A stretch of 64,000 bases of DNA. It comes from Methanofervidicoccus sp. A16 (GTDB lineage: Archaea; AGJL01; Methanococci; Methanococcales; Methanococcaceae). The translations under genes were made by a program, and so were the position numbers. Positions 8,672-20,427 of the stretch are shown piece after piece. Every line of letters begins with the position of its first letter. Within the stretch, counting starts at the first letter, position 1. The notes beneath the pieces were generated by a model. It saw only the letters and a list, made by a program, of their open reading frames with translations, was not told where the DNA came from and did no database searches. Where the stretch lies: NCBI RefSeq assembly GCF_003351865.1, contig NZ_CP022242.1:1240001-1304000 (forward strand). Reading direction: 5' to 3'.

Positions 8672-9520
8672 ATGCTTTCCTTATACGCCAAAAAGGTTCT
8701 AAATGAGTCTCTTATAAATGATGTGGGTTATGGAGACATCACTACAGAGTTGATCATCCCAGAGGACCATAAATCCAGGGGAGAGATAGTTATTAAGGAG
8801 GATGCTGTAATCTGTGGTATAAACTTTATTTTAGATTTTTTAAGGGATTATAACTTAAAGTGCGATCTACTTGTAAGAGAAGGGAAATTTGTAGAAAAAG
8901 ATAGTAAAGTTATGGAGATAGAAGGCAACACAAGAAAAATATTATCCCTTGAAAGGACAATCTTAAACTTTTTGATGCACCTCTCAGGTATAGCAACTAA
9001 AACCTACAGGGTTGTGAAGAAGGTAAGGGAGGTAAATAAAAAAGTTAGAATAGCCTGTACTAGGAAAACACTACCTCTCCTTTCACCCCTTGAGAAGTAC
9101 GCCGTGGTTGTAGGAGGAGGAGATAGCCATAGGTTTAGGTTGGATGATATGGTGATGATAAAGGACAACCATATAGAGGCCCTTGGAGTGGAAGAGTGTT
9201 TTAAGAGAGTAAAGAAGGTTAGTTTCACAAAGAAGGTGGAGGTAGAGGTGGATAGTATATACTTATTAGAGAAGGTGCTTCCCTATAAACCTGATATAGT
9301 ACTTTTAGACAACTTCAAACCTAAGGAGATAGGGGAGGCTTTAGAAATAATAGGCTCCTTCAGGGATAAAGTAGGATATAAGCCCTTAGTTGAGGTTAGT
9401 GGAGGTATAAGGGAGGATAACGTCTTGGAGTATGCGAAGTATGACGTGGATATAATATCTATGGGATGTCTTATACACTCTGCTCCAGCGGTAGATATGA
9501 GTTTAAATATTTTGAAATAA
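8672..9520 (+). CDS. nadC: Nicotinate-nucleotide pyrophosphorylase (quinolinate phosphoribosyltransferase)
   Basis: Converts quinolinate and PRPP to nicotinate mononucleotide in de novo NAD synthesis. 282 aa, normal length. Typical segments are GDITTE near residue 20, the catalytic RKTLP...KYAVVVGGG.HRFRLDD stretch, and IKDNHI. The C-terminal barrel ends in DIISMGCLIHSAPAVDMSL. ATG follows GGTGAT. NAD synthetase (nadE) is present elsewhere in the window but not adjacent. Confidence 0.94.
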   Translation: MLSLYAKKVLNESLINDVGYGDITTELIIPEDHKSRGEIVIKEDAVICGINFILDFLRDYNLKCDLLVREGKFVEKDSKVMEIEGNTRKILSLERTILNFLMHLSGIATKTYRVVKKVREVNKKVRIACTRKTLPLLSPLEKYAVVVGGGDSHRFRLDDMVMIKDNHIEALGVEECFKRVKKVSFTKKVEVEVDSIYLLEKVLPYKPDIVLLDNFKPKEIGEALEIIGSFRDKVGYKPLVEVSGGIREDNVLEYAKYDVDIISMGCLIHSAPAVDMSLNILK

Positions 9521-9639
9521 TTGTACTAAATAACACCTGGAGGATCTTTATAAAATATTATATTATAAAAAATAATTATGATAATAATAATTAAAATCAA
9601 AATAATAAAAAAATATCTTAAAACTGTTAATACTCTAAG

Positions 9640-9755
9640 AAAGAATAAAATACAGATAAAAAGTAAAATAGATTTTTATCCTTACACTACCTATTGGAGA
9701 ATACAGAAGGAGTTTCTGTTAATTTTCTTTTTTTAAGAATCTTTATCTCTTTTTA
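9640..9755 (+). repeat. Dispersed repeat family C, one copy
   Basis: About 115 bases running from a cagataaaaagtaaaatag stretch through ctacctattggagaatacag, tttctgttaatt and ttttaagaat to tttatctc. The same series recurs at about 16700-16790, 30655-30772 and 63395-63482, and inverted at about 8000-8080, 26235-26320 and 41010-41105. Boundaries are approximate. It can form a weak stem around ttcttcttttaagaa. Function unknown. Confidence 0.55.
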
Positions 9756-9756
9756 T

Positions 9757-10351
9757 ACTCTAGTTTCTATCAAAAGGATAGTTTAAAGAATAATAAAAAT
9801 TAAAAAATAAAGAAAATATTTTAAAAAAACAGAAAAAATTCTATCATCCCAGATACAAAAATTTTAAAAATAAGATTGGAGGGGAATGAACCTCTGAATA
9901 TCTTTTAATACAGGGATTCAGAAATAAGATCTCCTATCTTACCTAAGTGTTCAGAAGATCCTAAGGGTATTTAATGATTTTTTATATTGAACTCTAATTC
10001 TCATTAAAAATCCTAAATAAAAATTATAATTATAAAAATAAAAGTATAAAAAGAAGGTATTAAAATCAAAATGAGGGATAGATGATCTCTCCTAGAATGT
10101 TCTAAGATACTATAGAGGTGGAGTAGATTCTTCCTAACAGATTGTTATTATTAATATTAAAAGTATTATTTTTAATATTATTTTAATACTTTCTTAGTCC
10201 TTTTTTATTATTCTTATTTTTATTATTCAAATCATTACTTTGATGGGAATTAAGGTTTTTATTTTTTATATTGATTATTTTCATTATGATTTTTAATTAT
10301 AATAATTATCTTTTTATTTATTCTTTAATCACTACTTGGTGGGAACTAAGG
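9757..10351. mobile_element. Non-autonomous inverted-repeat element (type B) interrupted by a type A element
   Basis: The outer element starts near 9757 (ctctagtttctatcaaaagg) and ends near 10351 (cttggtgggaactaagg), its ends being inverted copies of one another. Inside it, bases 9991-10260 are a second element with the same kind of ends (ctaattctcattaa and tttgatgggaattaag). The 14-mer attttttatattga occurs on both sides of the inner element (9977-9990 and 10261-10274), as expected for a target-site duplication. Other type B copies read straight through this point (41570-41580). No open reading frame of a transposase is present. Confidence 0.75.
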
Positions 10352-10424
10352 TATTGTTATTATATTTTAAAAGATTATAATATTAATTATAAACAAAATT
10401 CTAGTATTCCAGATAATTAATGGG

Positions 10425-10690
10425 GTTCAGCAAATGTCCCCATTGATGAGCGAATATCCCCCTTGGTGCACATCAACCTCAGTCCCCTCTGGGTTCATGG
10501 GGGACATATCATCGGTCTCGTACCCCTTCAGGGTAACCCCACTCCCTCTCAGGATTGAGAGGATTATATCCTCCAAACCCTCATTGAAGGAGGAAACCCC
10601 CACATCCCTGGTTTTGCATTTAACCTGTCCCTTTCGGTGCTTTATTTTCCCACCACATCTGGACAAACTTCTGTTTCTATGATCGTTCTA
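10425..10690 (-). pseudogene. Remnant of the 3' end of a TnpB-like (IS200/IS605) transposon gene, GC-rich
   Basis: A sharply GC-rich island in an AT-rich spacer. The minus strand is open for ~80 codons and reads NRSLSRCGGKIKHRKGQV then KCKTRDV..., like the damaged C-terminal zinc ribbon of TnpB, and ends with an ILRGSGVTLKG...DDMSPMNPEG tail like those of archaeal TnpB proteins. Two of the four zinc cysteines are gone and the rest of the gene is absent. In this transposon class the 3' end of tnpB overlaps the guide (omega/re) RNA and right end, which would explain the high GC and the hairpins (CTCTC/GAGAG near 10554-10569; GAGGAT/ATCCTC near 10557-10572; CCTCC/GGAGG near 10570-10592). Alternative: an unrelated structured RNA. 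Identification is tentative. Confidence 0.45.
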
Positions 10691-10860
10691 CAAATATTTA
10701 ACAATTTCGCAAGGCGGAGAACTCACAGGATGATTTATACTTTTACACCCTGCATCACTTCCTACCATACACTCATATTTAATCATAAAAACTTTTAAAG
10801 ATTTCCCTTAAAAAGAACAGTTGACAAAGGCAAAACCCACATCTTCATATCTTTGTTGCT

Positions 10861-11580
10861 ATGAAGAGAAAAGAGAACATCAAAGGGGATATAAGGAAGT
10901 TTTACGACAGTTGGACTCCTGAGACATTTCCAGGTTATATTAAAACACTTATGGATTTAGAGGAGAAGTTGGTAGTGAGTATTATAGAAAGTTTAGAGGA
11001 GTATGGAGATATTAAAAGGAAGAAAGGTATAGTATTGGACTGTGGTTGTGGATTTGGATCCTACTACTCCCTCACTAAGGATCTAAATACCCTCTATCTC
11101 GATCTATCTTACAACCAACTTAAAAGGTTTGGAAAGATATATGGACTGCGTAGTAATAGGATCTGTGGTGATATACTGAATCTTCCCTTTAAAGATAACA
11201 CTTTTGATCTCATCCTCTGTATAAACATCTTGGAGCATGTGGTGGATATCGACAGGGCGTTAAAGGAACTTCATAGGGTGTTAAAAGATGAAGGTGTTCT
11301 TTTAGTGGTAGCAGTCAACAGAGAGAGTATAATAAGGGAGGAAATATTTAACGATTTTAAGATATACCATAGAGGGCTGTCTCTAAGGGATTTCGAAGTT
11401 GATGGGTTCGAAATGGTAAAATATACTACCTTTTATTTTTTACCACCTATCTTTAAGATACTTCCAATATTCGCCCTAAATTACTTCATAGATAGAATAT
11501 ACTTAAAGTTGGAGTACAGATTAAGAGATCTTTTTAAAGATAGGGGCCAATTCCTATGTGTGGTTTTAAGGAAAAGTTAG
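10861..11580 (+). CDS. Class I SAM-dependent methyltransferase, substrate unknown
   Basis: 239 aa. The SAM site DCGCGFG is at residues 60-66, an acidic residue ending strand 2 (LDLSYNQ) follows, and motif IV-like FDLILCINILEHV and the post-motif RVLKDEGVLLV complete the Methyltransf_11-type fold. A hydrophobic stretch near 190-205 (FLPPIFKILPIFALNYF) may be a membrane-touching or substrate-binding helix. No GGTGA-type site precedes the ATG, unusual for this window, so the start is less sure or the mRNA is leaderless. Stands alone between mobile-element-rich spacers. Confidence 0.75.
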   Translation: MKRKENIKGDIRKFYDSWTPETFPGYIKTLMDLEEKLVVSIIESLEEYGDIKRKKGIVLDCGCGFGSYYSLTKDLNTLYLDLSYNQLKRFGKIYGLRSNRICGDILNLPFKDNTFDLILCINILEHVVDIDRALKELHRVLKDEGVLLVVAVNRESIIREEIFNDFKIYHRGLSLRDFEVDGFEMVKYTTFYFLPPIFKILPIFALNYFIDRIYLKLEYRLRDLFKDRGQFLCVVLRKS

Positions 11581-11610
11581 TTTAATAAATCTAAATAAAA
11601 ATAATAATAT

Positions 11611-12258
11611 AACCCTAATTCCCATCAAAAAAATTCTAATAAGAATAATAATTATAAACCCTAGTTCCTATCAAAAGGATAGTTTAAAGAATAATAAAAA
11701 TAATTATAAAATAAAATAAAGAAAGGTTTTAAAATAAAAACTTCTATCATTATCAAATATAAAATTTAAAAAGGAGATTGGAGGGATAGTCCTTTGAATA
11801 CCTTCTAATATAGTGATATCAGATAGGATTTCTTATCTTTATCTAAGTGATTAGAAAGATCCTTATAGTTTAATGGTCTTATCTGATATTTTAATCGTGA
11901 TTTTTATTATAATAATTATCATTTTTACTGTTCTTTTAATCACTACTGATGAGAACTAAGGTATTATAATAATAAAAGTAATAAAAAGAAAGTATTAAAA
12001 TCAGATAAAGGATAATCTCTACTGAAATACTCTAAGATACTAAATGGGAGTAGAACAGATCCCCCTAACAGTCTGCTATTATTAATACCCTACTTCCCAT
12101 CAAAGTGATAATATAAATAGAAAGGGTTATTTTATTTTTGCCTCTATTGGAATTTTATTACAATTTTATTATTGTTCCTCATTAAGATTTTTATTATTTT
12201 TATATGATTATTATTTTTATTATTCTTCTAATTACAATCTTGATGGGAACTAGGGTTA
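11611..12258. mobile_element. Nested inverted-repeat elements (type A broken by type B)
   Basis: Begins with aaccctaattcccatcaaaa (11611) and ends with cttgatgggaactagggtt (12258). A second left end (ccctagttcctatcaaaagg) at about 11647 and an inverted right end (actgatgagaactaagg) at about 11955 delimit an inserted type B unit. After it the type A core resumes (agtattaaaatcag ... taacagtctgctattattaat, about 11985-12090), followed by a third left end at 12092. The whole 840-base space between the methyltransferase and ilvB is made mostly of these units; the ilvB promoter must lie in the last ~160 bases. Confidence 0.7.
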
Positions 12259-12420
12259 ATATAATATTAATTAAAAATCTATTAACACCTATCTATTAGT
12301 AGATATTACTATCCCTTTAATCCTTTTCCAGATAGTGGAATTAATTAAAGTGAGGTAAGTTATTTATAAGTTATTCAACAACTCTATTTTTCAATCTTTT
12401 AACTACCTAACGGTGATGTC

Positions 12421-14271
<1,851 letters not shown>

Positions 14272-14283
14272 AAAGGTGATTCT

Positions 14284-14817
14284 ATGGGAAGGCATCCAAA
14301 AAAAGAGGAACTCTCCACTCATATTATATCTGCACTTGTATTGAACAATCCAGGAGTACTTCAGAGGATAGCGGGACTCTTCAGTAGAAGGGGGTATAAT
14401 ATATCCTCCATAACAGTAGGTACTACAGAGATCCCTAATATGGCTAGGATGACCATAGTGGTTAAGGGGGACGATAAGATACTTGAGCAGGTGGTGAAGC
14501 AACTTAACAAACTTATAGAGGTTATCAAGGTAAGTGATTTAGATGTGAATAAGTGTGTAAAGAGGGAACTCTGTCTTATAAAGATCCATACACCAGATGA
14601 GAGTAGTAAATCCCAGGTAATACAATACACCAACGTATTCAGGGGTAAGATAGTGGATCTAAGCCAGGAGTCCTTAACTGTGGAGATAACTGGAAGGAGT
14701 GATAAGATAAATGCATTTATCGACTTGGTCAGAACCTTTGGGATTAAGGAGGTAGCACGTACTGGATTAACTGCACTTATGAGGGGGCCTAAGGTGTTAA
14801 AGTCTAAGAAATCCTAA
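14284..14817 (+). CDS. ilvN: Acetolactate synthase, regulatory (small) subunit
   Basis: 177 aa, starting with an ACT domain ([20 protein letters not shown], about residues 12-31, then the [10 protein letters not shown] strand) followed by the ALS small-subunit C-terminal domain (to the GLTALMRG segment). It activates IlvB and confers branched-chain amino acid feedback. The ATG is preceded by GGTGATTCT, 12 bases after the ilvB stop. Confidence 0.94.
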   Translation: MGRHPKKEELSTHIISALVLNNPGVLQRIAGLFSRRGYNISSITVGTTEIPNMARMTIVVKGDDKILEQVVKQLNKLIEVIKVSDLDVNKCVKRELCLIKIHTPDESSKSQVIQYTNVFRGKIVDLSQESLTVEITGRSDKINAFIDLVRTFGIKEVARTGLTALMRGPKVLKSKKS

Positions 14818-14965
14818 TCTTTTAAAATAATTATTTTAATAATAAAAATAATAATAATTAAAAAATAAAAATGATTAATAAAATCACTTAAAAAAGGAAT
14901 GTTTATTTTTTCTTATATACCTAGATACTAGGAGAGTATTGTAGTTTTAGAGTCGATACAACTTA

Positions 14966-15024
14966 CTTTTTATATCTTTTCGTTCTTAAATACTAGAGAT
15001 AAGAATCCAACCGTTTTTATATAA
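14966..15024 (+). promoter_or_regulatory. Candidate serS promoter (two TATA boxes)
   Basis: cTTTTTATATc at 14966-14976 would place initiation about 25 bases on, near 15000. A second box TTTTTATATAA at 15014-15024 lies too close to the GTG start (15043) to allow the GGGTGA ribosome site in the transcript, so the first is preferred. Confidence 0.45.
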
Positions 15025-15042
15025 CTTATACTGGGTGAGAGA

Positions 15043-16581
15043 GTGAGATTCGATCTAAGGGGGAAGATTATATTTAGTAAGGAGTTAAACAGTGAGATGA
15101 TAAAGGATATAGAGGAGGTTCTCAAAAGTAGTAGGGAGATATTCCTAAAGGGAGTTCCTAAGGGAAAGGAGGATGAGGCATCTAAGATAGTGGATTATTC
15201 ATTTCAAGGTAACGAACTTATTCTTCATATAGTATCAGGTAGATACACCAGGGCACATGACGCCCTTATAAGGTTGAGGAAACCTATAATTGAGAAGATC
15301 GGGAAAAAACATAAGGTAGGTATTAGGGGCATTTCAATTGAGGACTACGAGATCTCCATACCTGTAGAGGGCAATACAGTGAAAGATATAAAGGTACCTG
15401 AATGTGAAGAGGCGATCTATGAAGATGGTACATTAAAACTTATATTCAGAAACATAGGTGAAAAAGAACTTAAGAGAAATATCATCGACAGGGCTATAAA
15501 GTTTGTAAAGAATTACTTAGAATCCCAGGAGGATCTAACTCGCCGTGTATGTGCCATAGAACCAGGTACAATAGTAAGGGAGTATAAGGCAAAGAGAAGT
15601 ATAACCTTTAGGGAGGACCCTACAGATGTTGCAGAGAGATTGGGATGGATAAAGAGGTTTCCAGGTAAGGGGCAGTGGTTCTACACTCCTCCAATGGCAA
15701 GATTGTTTAGGGTATTTGAAGAACTTATAATGGAGGAGTGTGTTTATAAACTTGGGTTTCAGGAGTGTCTCTTTCCCAAGTTGATACCTTTGGAGATTAT
15801 GTACAAGATGAGGTACTTAGAGGGACTCCCAGAGGGGATGTACTACGTCTCTCCTCCAAAGAGGGACCCTGAGATGTTTAAGGAGTTTGTCAGTGAGATG
15901 ATGGTAAAGAGGGAGATACCTATCAAGAAGTTGAGGGATCTACTTAGGGATCCTAGTTATGTACTGGCCCCTGCCCAGTGTGAGCCCTTCTACCAGTTCT
16001 TCGAGCATATGTTGGTAGATGTAGATAAACCTGTGAAGTTCGTAGATAGAAGTGGTTGGACCTACAGATGGGAAGGAGGTGGAGCTAGGGGACTTGACAG
16101 GGTTAATGAATTCTTAAGGGTTGAGTGTGTAATGTTAGGTAGTCCAGAGTTCGTTGAAAAGGTTAGGGACGATACATTGAGATACGCCGAGAAACTGGCT
16201 GAGAAACTTGACTTAGAGTACTGGACTGAGGTTGGAGACGATCCCTTCTATTTAGAAGGTAGGAAAAAGGAGGACAGGGATATAGAGTTCCCAGAGGTAC
16301 CTAAGTACGAGATGAGGTTATGGGTACCTTATGAAAAGGAGGAGAGAAAGGGGGTTGCAGTAACCTCTGCAAATGTCCATGGAACCCACTTTGTAGAGGG
16401 CTTTAACATAAGGGATTACAAGGGGAGAAAGGTATGGACTGGATGTACAGGTTACGGTATAACAAGGTGGGTTGTGGGGTTCTTAGCACAGTACGGTTTC
16501 AACTACGAGGACTGGCCAGAGATCATTCAGAAAAAGTATGGAAAGATGCCTGAGATTCCAAAGGTGATCAACTGGCCATAA
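15043..16581 (+). CDS. serS: Seryl-tRNA synthetase, methanogen type 2
   Basis: Charges tRNA-Ser (and tRNA-Sec as the first step of selenocysteine formation). 512 aa; the N-terminal ~165 residues form the unusual alpha/beta tRNA-binding domain of the type-2 enzyme rather than the coiled coil of bacterial SerRS. The zinc ligands expected of this form are visible as C313 (PAQCEPF), E361 (RVECVML) and C468 (WTGCTGYG). Start is GTG at 15043, preceded by GGGTGA. This rare form is restricted mainly to methanogens, supporting the taxonomic call. Confidence 0.95.
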   Translation: MRFDLRGKIIFSKELNSEMIKDIEEVLKSSREIFLKGVPKGKEDEASKIVDYSFQGNELILHIVSGRYTRAHDALIRLRKPIIEKIGKKHKVGIRGISIEDYEISIPVEGNTVKDIKVPECEEAIYEDGTLKLIFRNIGEKELKRNIIDRAIKFVKNYLESQEDLTRRVCAIEPGTIVREYKAKRSITFREDPTDVAERLGWIKRFPGKGQWFYTPPMARLFRVFEELIMEECVYKLGFQECLFPKLIPLEIMYKMRYLEGLPEGMYYVSPPKRDPEMFKEFVSEMMVKREIPIKKLRDLLRDPSYVLAPAQCEPFYQFFEHMLVDVDKPVKFVDRSGWTYRWEGGGARGLDRVNEFLRVECVMLGSPEFVEKVRDDTLRYAEKLAEKLDLEYWTEVGDDPFYLEGRKKEDRDIEFPEVPKYEMRLWVPYEKEERKGVAVTSANVHGTHFVEGFNIRDYKGRKVWTGCTGYGITRWVVGFLAQYGFNYEDWPEIIQKKYGKMPEIPKVINWP

Positions 16582-17616
16582 TGATAAAAATAAAAGAATA
16601 ATAATTATAAAAAATTAAAAAAAGAAGATAAAAATTAATAAAGTAAAAAATATTTAAAAATTGGTTTAAATAAAAAAATTATTTAACAGGTGGGGGGCAA
16701 AATATATAGTTTTATATACCCCAATAGCGGAGAAGTAAGGGGGATCTCTGTTAACTCTTCTTCTTAGAAGTTTTCTATCTCCTTTTTTGTTATTTTTTTT
16801 ATTCTATTATTTATTTTTTTATTATAATAATTATTTTCATGATCATGAGTTTAAAAGATCATGTCCCTAATCATAAAGAATATAAATCCTAAAATAATAA
16901 TTATGAAATAAAGAATAGGTTTAAATAAAAAACTCTTATCCATTCCAATATAAATTGTTAGATTATAAACACCTTCCCATTACCACTGAAACTCTGTAAG
17001 AAGATACTCCTCTGAATATCTTCCTAATGTTAGATCTTATTCACTATTTTTACAGGATTTTAATTTTATCATTTTTTATTGTAATAATTATTATTTTACC
17101 CTAATTCCTATCAAAAAAGAAGGATTAAGATCATAATGAGAGATAAATAATATTTCCCCTGGGACGCTTTAAGATACTATGGAATTGGAGTAGATCCTTC
17201 CTAACAGTCTGCTATTATTAATTTTTATTTTGATAGGAATTAAGGTTTTTAATTATTATTCCTCTTAAGATGTTTATCATTTTTATTTATGATTACCCTA
17301 GTCCCATCAGAAGGATAGTTTAAAAAATAATAAGAATAATTATAAAAATAAAATAAAAAAATAAAAAAATATTTAAAAAATAGAAAACTTCTATTATCCC
17401 ATTTTCATTATTCTTTTAATCACTACTGATGGGAACTAAGTTTTTACTTTTTTATCTCTATTCCTTCAGAATTATTTTATTGTTATTACTCTTAAGATTT
17501 TTATTATTTTAATTTTATTAATAATCTTATTATAATAATCATTATTTTTATTATTCTTCTAATTACTACTTTAATAAGACCTATATTTATAATAACATTC
17601 TACAAAGGTGGATCTC
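16582..17616. repeat. 1-kb gene-free spacer filled by dispersed repeats
   Basis: No gene seen. 16690-16790 is a plus-strand copy of repeat family C (gcggagaagtaaggggga, tctctgttaa, ttcttcttagaag), preceded by a GGGG...CCCC hairpin. 16890-17090 is a much-decayed type B element. 17098-17246 is a shortened type A element (150 bases, both ends present). 17294-17440 is a shortened type B element. 17441-17585 is a type D element ending in aattactactttaataag. The tsr3 ribosome site AAGGTGG is at 17606-17611. Confidence 0.6.
16690..16790 (+). repeat. Dispersed repeat family C, copy after serS
   Basis: Contains aatagcggagaagtaagggg, gatctctgttaactcttctt and cttagaagttttctatctcc. It is the inverse of the copy downstream of leuS (about 41010-41105) and like the one at 63395-63482. 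Several copies begin within 100 bases after a gene end, so a role at transcript ends is possible. Confidence 0.55.
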
Positions 17617-18132
17617 TTGAAAATATACATATACCATAAAAACCAGTGTGATCCTAAAAGATGTACTGCCCTCAAGATGGGAAAGTTAAATATGGCAAAG
17701 ATTATAAAGGACTATCGCAAGATACCTAGGAGGGCCCTACTACTAGATCCCTACTCCAAAACTCCAGTCTCTATTGAAGATAGGGACATCATAGAGAAGT
17801 ACGGCATATTGGCCCTTGACTGCTCCTGGCAACATGCCGAGGAAGTATTTAAAAGGATAAGGTTTAAAAACCCTAGGCGCCTTCCCTTCCTAATAGCTGC
17901 CAACCCTGTAAACTATGGAAAACCCTGCAAACTTTCAACATTGGAGGCATGTATTGCAACCCTATATATCGCAAACTATAAAAATGAGGCATTATCTCTA
18001 TTAAATGGTTTCAAATGGGCAAAGACATTTATAGATTTAAACAGGGATCTACTTGAAAGTTATGCAGGTAGAGGGTATGAAGAGATTAATGAGATAGAGA
18101 AAGATTTTTTAAGTAGAATAGCAAAAAGGTAA
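17617..18132 (+). CDS. tsr3: Tsr3-like rRNA 3-amino-3-carboxypropyl (acp) transferase
   Basis: Transfers the acp group of SAM to a small-subunit rRNA uridine/pseudouridine near the decoding centre (family formerly DUF367/RLI-associated). Family marks: IYHKNQCDPKRCTALKMGK at the N-terminus, ALDCSWQHAEEVF, RRLPFLIAANPVNYGKP and LSTLEACIATLYI. I place the start at TTG 17617, three codons inside the longest reading frame, because AAGGTGGAT then sits at ribosome-site distance; the GTG at 17608 is part of that site. rpl40e follows 39 bases later, a gene pair common in archaea, consistent with ribosome assembly. Confidence 0.9.
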   Translation: MKIYIYHKNQCDPKRCTALKMGKLNMAKIIKDYRKIPRRALLLDPYSKTPVSIEDRDIIEKYGILALDCSWQHAEEVFKRIRFKNPRRLPFLIAANPVNYGKPCKLSTLEACIATLYIANYKNEALSLLNGFKWAKTFIDLNRDLLESYAGRGYEEINEIEKDFLSRIAKR

Positions 18133-18171
18133 TAAACTTAGTTATCATTACAAAAATATCTTGGTGATAGT

Positions 18172-18315
18172 ATGGCATTTGAAGAGGCTATGAACAGGTT
18201 ATTTAAAAAGAAGATCTGTCTAAGATGTAATGCAAGAAATCCTTGGAGAGCTAAGAGATGTAGAAAGTGTGGATACTCAAAGTTAAGACCTAAGGCAAAG
18301 GAACCGAGAGGATAA
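18172..18315 (+). CDS. rpl40e: Ribosomal protein L40e
   Basis: 47-aa zinc-ribbon protein of the large subunit. Zinc ligands are C16, C19, C30 and C33 within KICLRC and KRCRKC, embedded in a strongly basic chain ending KAKEPRG. ATG follows GGTGATAGT at the standard distance. It is too short for usual length cut-offs but unmistakable, and follows tsr3 by 39 bases. Confidence 0.95.
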   Translation: MAFEEAMNRLFKKKICLRCNARNPWRAKRCRKCGYSKLRPKAKEPRG

Positions 18316-18451
18316 ATTATTACTATTTTTTCTCTATTCCACAATTATTTTTTATAAACAATATTTATAGATTTAAATATTTTGTATAATATAAAAATAT
18401 TTAAACCAAATATCAATAATTAATATTTGACTCCATATCGAAGGTGGGTAG

Positions 18452-19303
18452 ATGAAGATAAAGAAGGGAATAATACCTGCAGCAGGATTTGGTACAAGGC
18501 TACTTCCAATGACTAAGGCCCAGCCGAAGGAGATGTTGTGTGTAGTTGGTAAACCAATAATCCAGTACGTAATTGAGGATCTGGCGGAGGTAGGTGTAAA
18601 CAATATACTTATTATTACAGGTAAGGGAAAGAGTGCCATAGAAAACCACTTCGACAGGAATTTTGAGTTGGAGTGGAAGTTAAAGGAGAGTGGAAAGCAT
18701 CATCTACTCGAGGAGATCTGTAAGATCGACAGGATTGCAAAGATCTTTTATACGAGACAGAAAGAGCCTAAAGGATTGGGGGACGCTGTATACTGTGGAA
18801 AAGAATTCGTGGGAGATGAATATTTTATAACTATGGTTGGAGATACTATATATACTGAGAACGTGGTAAAAAAGATGTTGGAGGTGTACAACAAGTACCG
18901 CTGTTCAGTTATAGCCTTGGAGAGAATACCTAGGGAGATGGTGTATAAGTACGGGGTAATATCTGGTAGGAAAGTTGAAGATAGTATCTTCGAGATAGAG
19001 GATCTTGTAGAAAAGCCCTCTGTGGAAGAGGCTCCATCTAATTTAATTATTACAGGGGGATATCTCCTATCTCCAAAGATATTTGAACATTTAGAAAATA
19101 CAAAACCTGGAAAAGGGGGAGAGATACAGTTAACTGACGCCATGAGATCTCTCTTGGAGGAGGAGAAAATAGTAGGTGTAGAGATAAAATGCAAGAGGTA
19201 CGATATAGGGGATATCGAAGGGTGGTTGAAGGCAAATGTTGAAATTGCCATGGAGAAGATACCTGAATTTAAAGAGTATCTAAAAAAGTTAATAGAAAAT
19301 TAA
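18452..19303 (+). CDS. galU: UTP-glucose-1-phosphate uridylyltransferase
   Basis: Makes UDP-glucose for surface polysaccharides and glycans. 283 aa. Nucleotide-binding PAAGFGTRLLPMTKAQPKE (9-27), the metal site VGDTIY, the sugar-binding LVEKP and a C-terminal RYDIGDIEGWL are all in place. ATG follows GGTGGG. The next gene starts 9 bases downstream, beginning an operon-like run galU-hypothetical-ribH-hisE. Confidence 0.93.
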   Translation: MKIKKGIIPAAGFGTRLLPMTKAQPKEMLCVVGKPIIQYVIEDLAEVGVNNILIITGKGKSAIENHFDRNFELEWKLKESGKHHLLEEICKIDRIAKIFYTRQKEPKGLGDAVYCGKEFVGDEYFITMVGDTIYTENVVKKMLEVYNKYRCSVIALERIPREMVYKYGVISGRKVEDSIFEIEDLVEKPSVEEAPSNLIITGGYLLSPKIFEHLENTKPGKGGEIQLTDAMRSLLEEEKIVGVEIKCKRYDIGDIEGWLKANVEIAMEKIPEFKEYLKKLIEN

Positions 19304-19312
19304 GGGATAAGT

Positions 19313-19597
19313 ATGAAAAGGCCAGTATTAAAGATAAAGATCTATTTCCCTGGGAGTGTATTGGAGGGGGAGTTTGATTTCGACGCTGTAGTAAAACTTA
19401 AGGATAAGTATTTAAGATATTTGGAAACTGGTAAAGGCCATGGAACGATAATATTCAATGAAAATGAAAAGAAATTTGCAATAATTAATTTTGACAATAT
19501 ATGTGCTATAGAGGTGGAGAAAACCTTAATATTTATGGATGAGTATGAGAGAAGATGGGACCGTATGTTAGATGTTGAAATAAGTAATCTAAAATAA
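19313..19597 (+). CDS. Conserved-looking protein of unknown function
   Basis: Not recognised. 94 aa, soluble, no membrane segment. The sequence alternates short beta-like stretches (VLKIKIYFPGSVL, GTIIFNENEKKFAIINF, ICAIEVEKTLIFM) with charged turns, suggesting a small beta-rich fold, ending with a helix. Lies 9 bases after galU and 14 bases before ribH with normal codon use, so it is translated within that operon. Confidence 0.7.
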   Translation: MKRPVLKIKIYFPGSVLEGEFDFDAVVKLKDKYLRYLETGKGHGTIIFNENEKKFAIINFDNICAIEVEKTLIFMDEYERRWDRMLDVEISNLK

Positions 19598-19611
19598 AAT
19601 TAGGTGAAAAT

Positions 19612-20037
19612 ATGGATAAGGTAAGGTTAGGATTTGTAGTGGCAGAATTTAACAGGGAGATAACTTACATGATGGAAAAGTTGGCAGAGGAGCATGCAGA
19701 GTTCTTAGGTGCTGAAGTTACCCATAAGATTATAGTACCAGGAACTTTTGACATGCCTCTGGCGGTAAAGAGGTTGTTGGAGAAGGAGGATGTAGACGCC
19801 GTAGTAACTATAGGTTGTGTAATAGAGGGGGAAACAGAACATGACGAGATAGTACTTCACAACGCTGCAAGGAAGATGGCAGATCTCTCCCTACAGTACA
19901 ATAAACCTGTAGCATTAGGGGTCTCTGGGCCTGGGATGACAAGATTACAGGCTGAGGAGAGAGTAGATTATGGTAAGAGGGCTGTAGAGTCTGCTGTAAA
20001 GATGGTAAGGAGATTGAAGGAGTTGGAGAGGAAATAA
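19612..20037 (+). CDS. ribH: 6,7-dimethyl-8-ribityllumazine synthase
   Basis: Penultimate step of riboflavin synthesis, feeding FMN/FAD and, in methanogens, F420. 141 aa. The substrate loop [23 protein letters not shown] and the [13 protein letters not shown] segment with the catalytic His are typical. ATG follows GGTGA. hisE follows after 14 bases. Confidence 0.94.
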   Translation: MDKVRLGFVVAEFNREITYMMEKLAEEHAEFLGAEVTHKIIVPGTFDMPLAVKRLLEKEDVDAVVTIGCVIEGETEHDEIVLHNAARKMADLSLQYNKPVALGVSGPGMTRLQAEERVDYGKRAVESAVKMVRRLKELERK

Positions 20038-20051
20038 TACTTTGGGATACT

Positions 20052-20345
20052 ATGGATGTACTTCGGGAGGAGTTCGAGATAATAAAGGATAGGATAAAAA
20101 ATAAACCTGAAGGTTCCTACACTGCCTACTTAACTACAGATGATAATAAGAAGGCCATTAACAAGATATGTGAGAAGATAGGGGAGGAAACTACAGAGGT
20201 TATACTGGCGGCAAAGGATGGAATAAAGGAAGATATTATATACGAGTGTGCAGATCTGATTTATCACCTCTTTGTACTGTTGGTATATTCAGGAGTGGAG
20301 TACGAGGAGTTACTTGAGGAGTTTGAGAGGAGAAGGAAAAAATAA
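20052..20345 (+). CDS. hisE: Phosphoribosyl-ATP pyrophosphohydrolase
   Basis: Second step of histidine synthesis (PR-ATP to PR-AMP). 97 aa all-alpha MazG-like fold; [17 protein letters not shown] and [14 protein letters not shown] carry the metal-binding acidic residues. Free-standing, not fused to HisI, as in most archaea. Starts 14 bases after ribH. Confidence 0.94.
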   Translation: MDVLREEFEIIKDRIKNKPEGSYTAYLTTDDNKKAINKICEKIGEETTEVILAAKDGIKEDIIYECADLIYHLFVLLVYSGVEYEELLEEFERRRKK

Positions 20346-20427
20346 ACTCTATTTTTTAATAATTTATTAATTATTATTATAAAAATAAATAAAAATAGGG
20401 ACTGAAATTGTTGTATTTGGGACTAGT

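Noticed and set aside
10434-10682. 82-codon plus-strand frame in the GC-rich island
   Set aside because: It is the opposite strand of the TnpB-like remnant; its peptide has no domain-like pattern and no GGTGA site precedes it.
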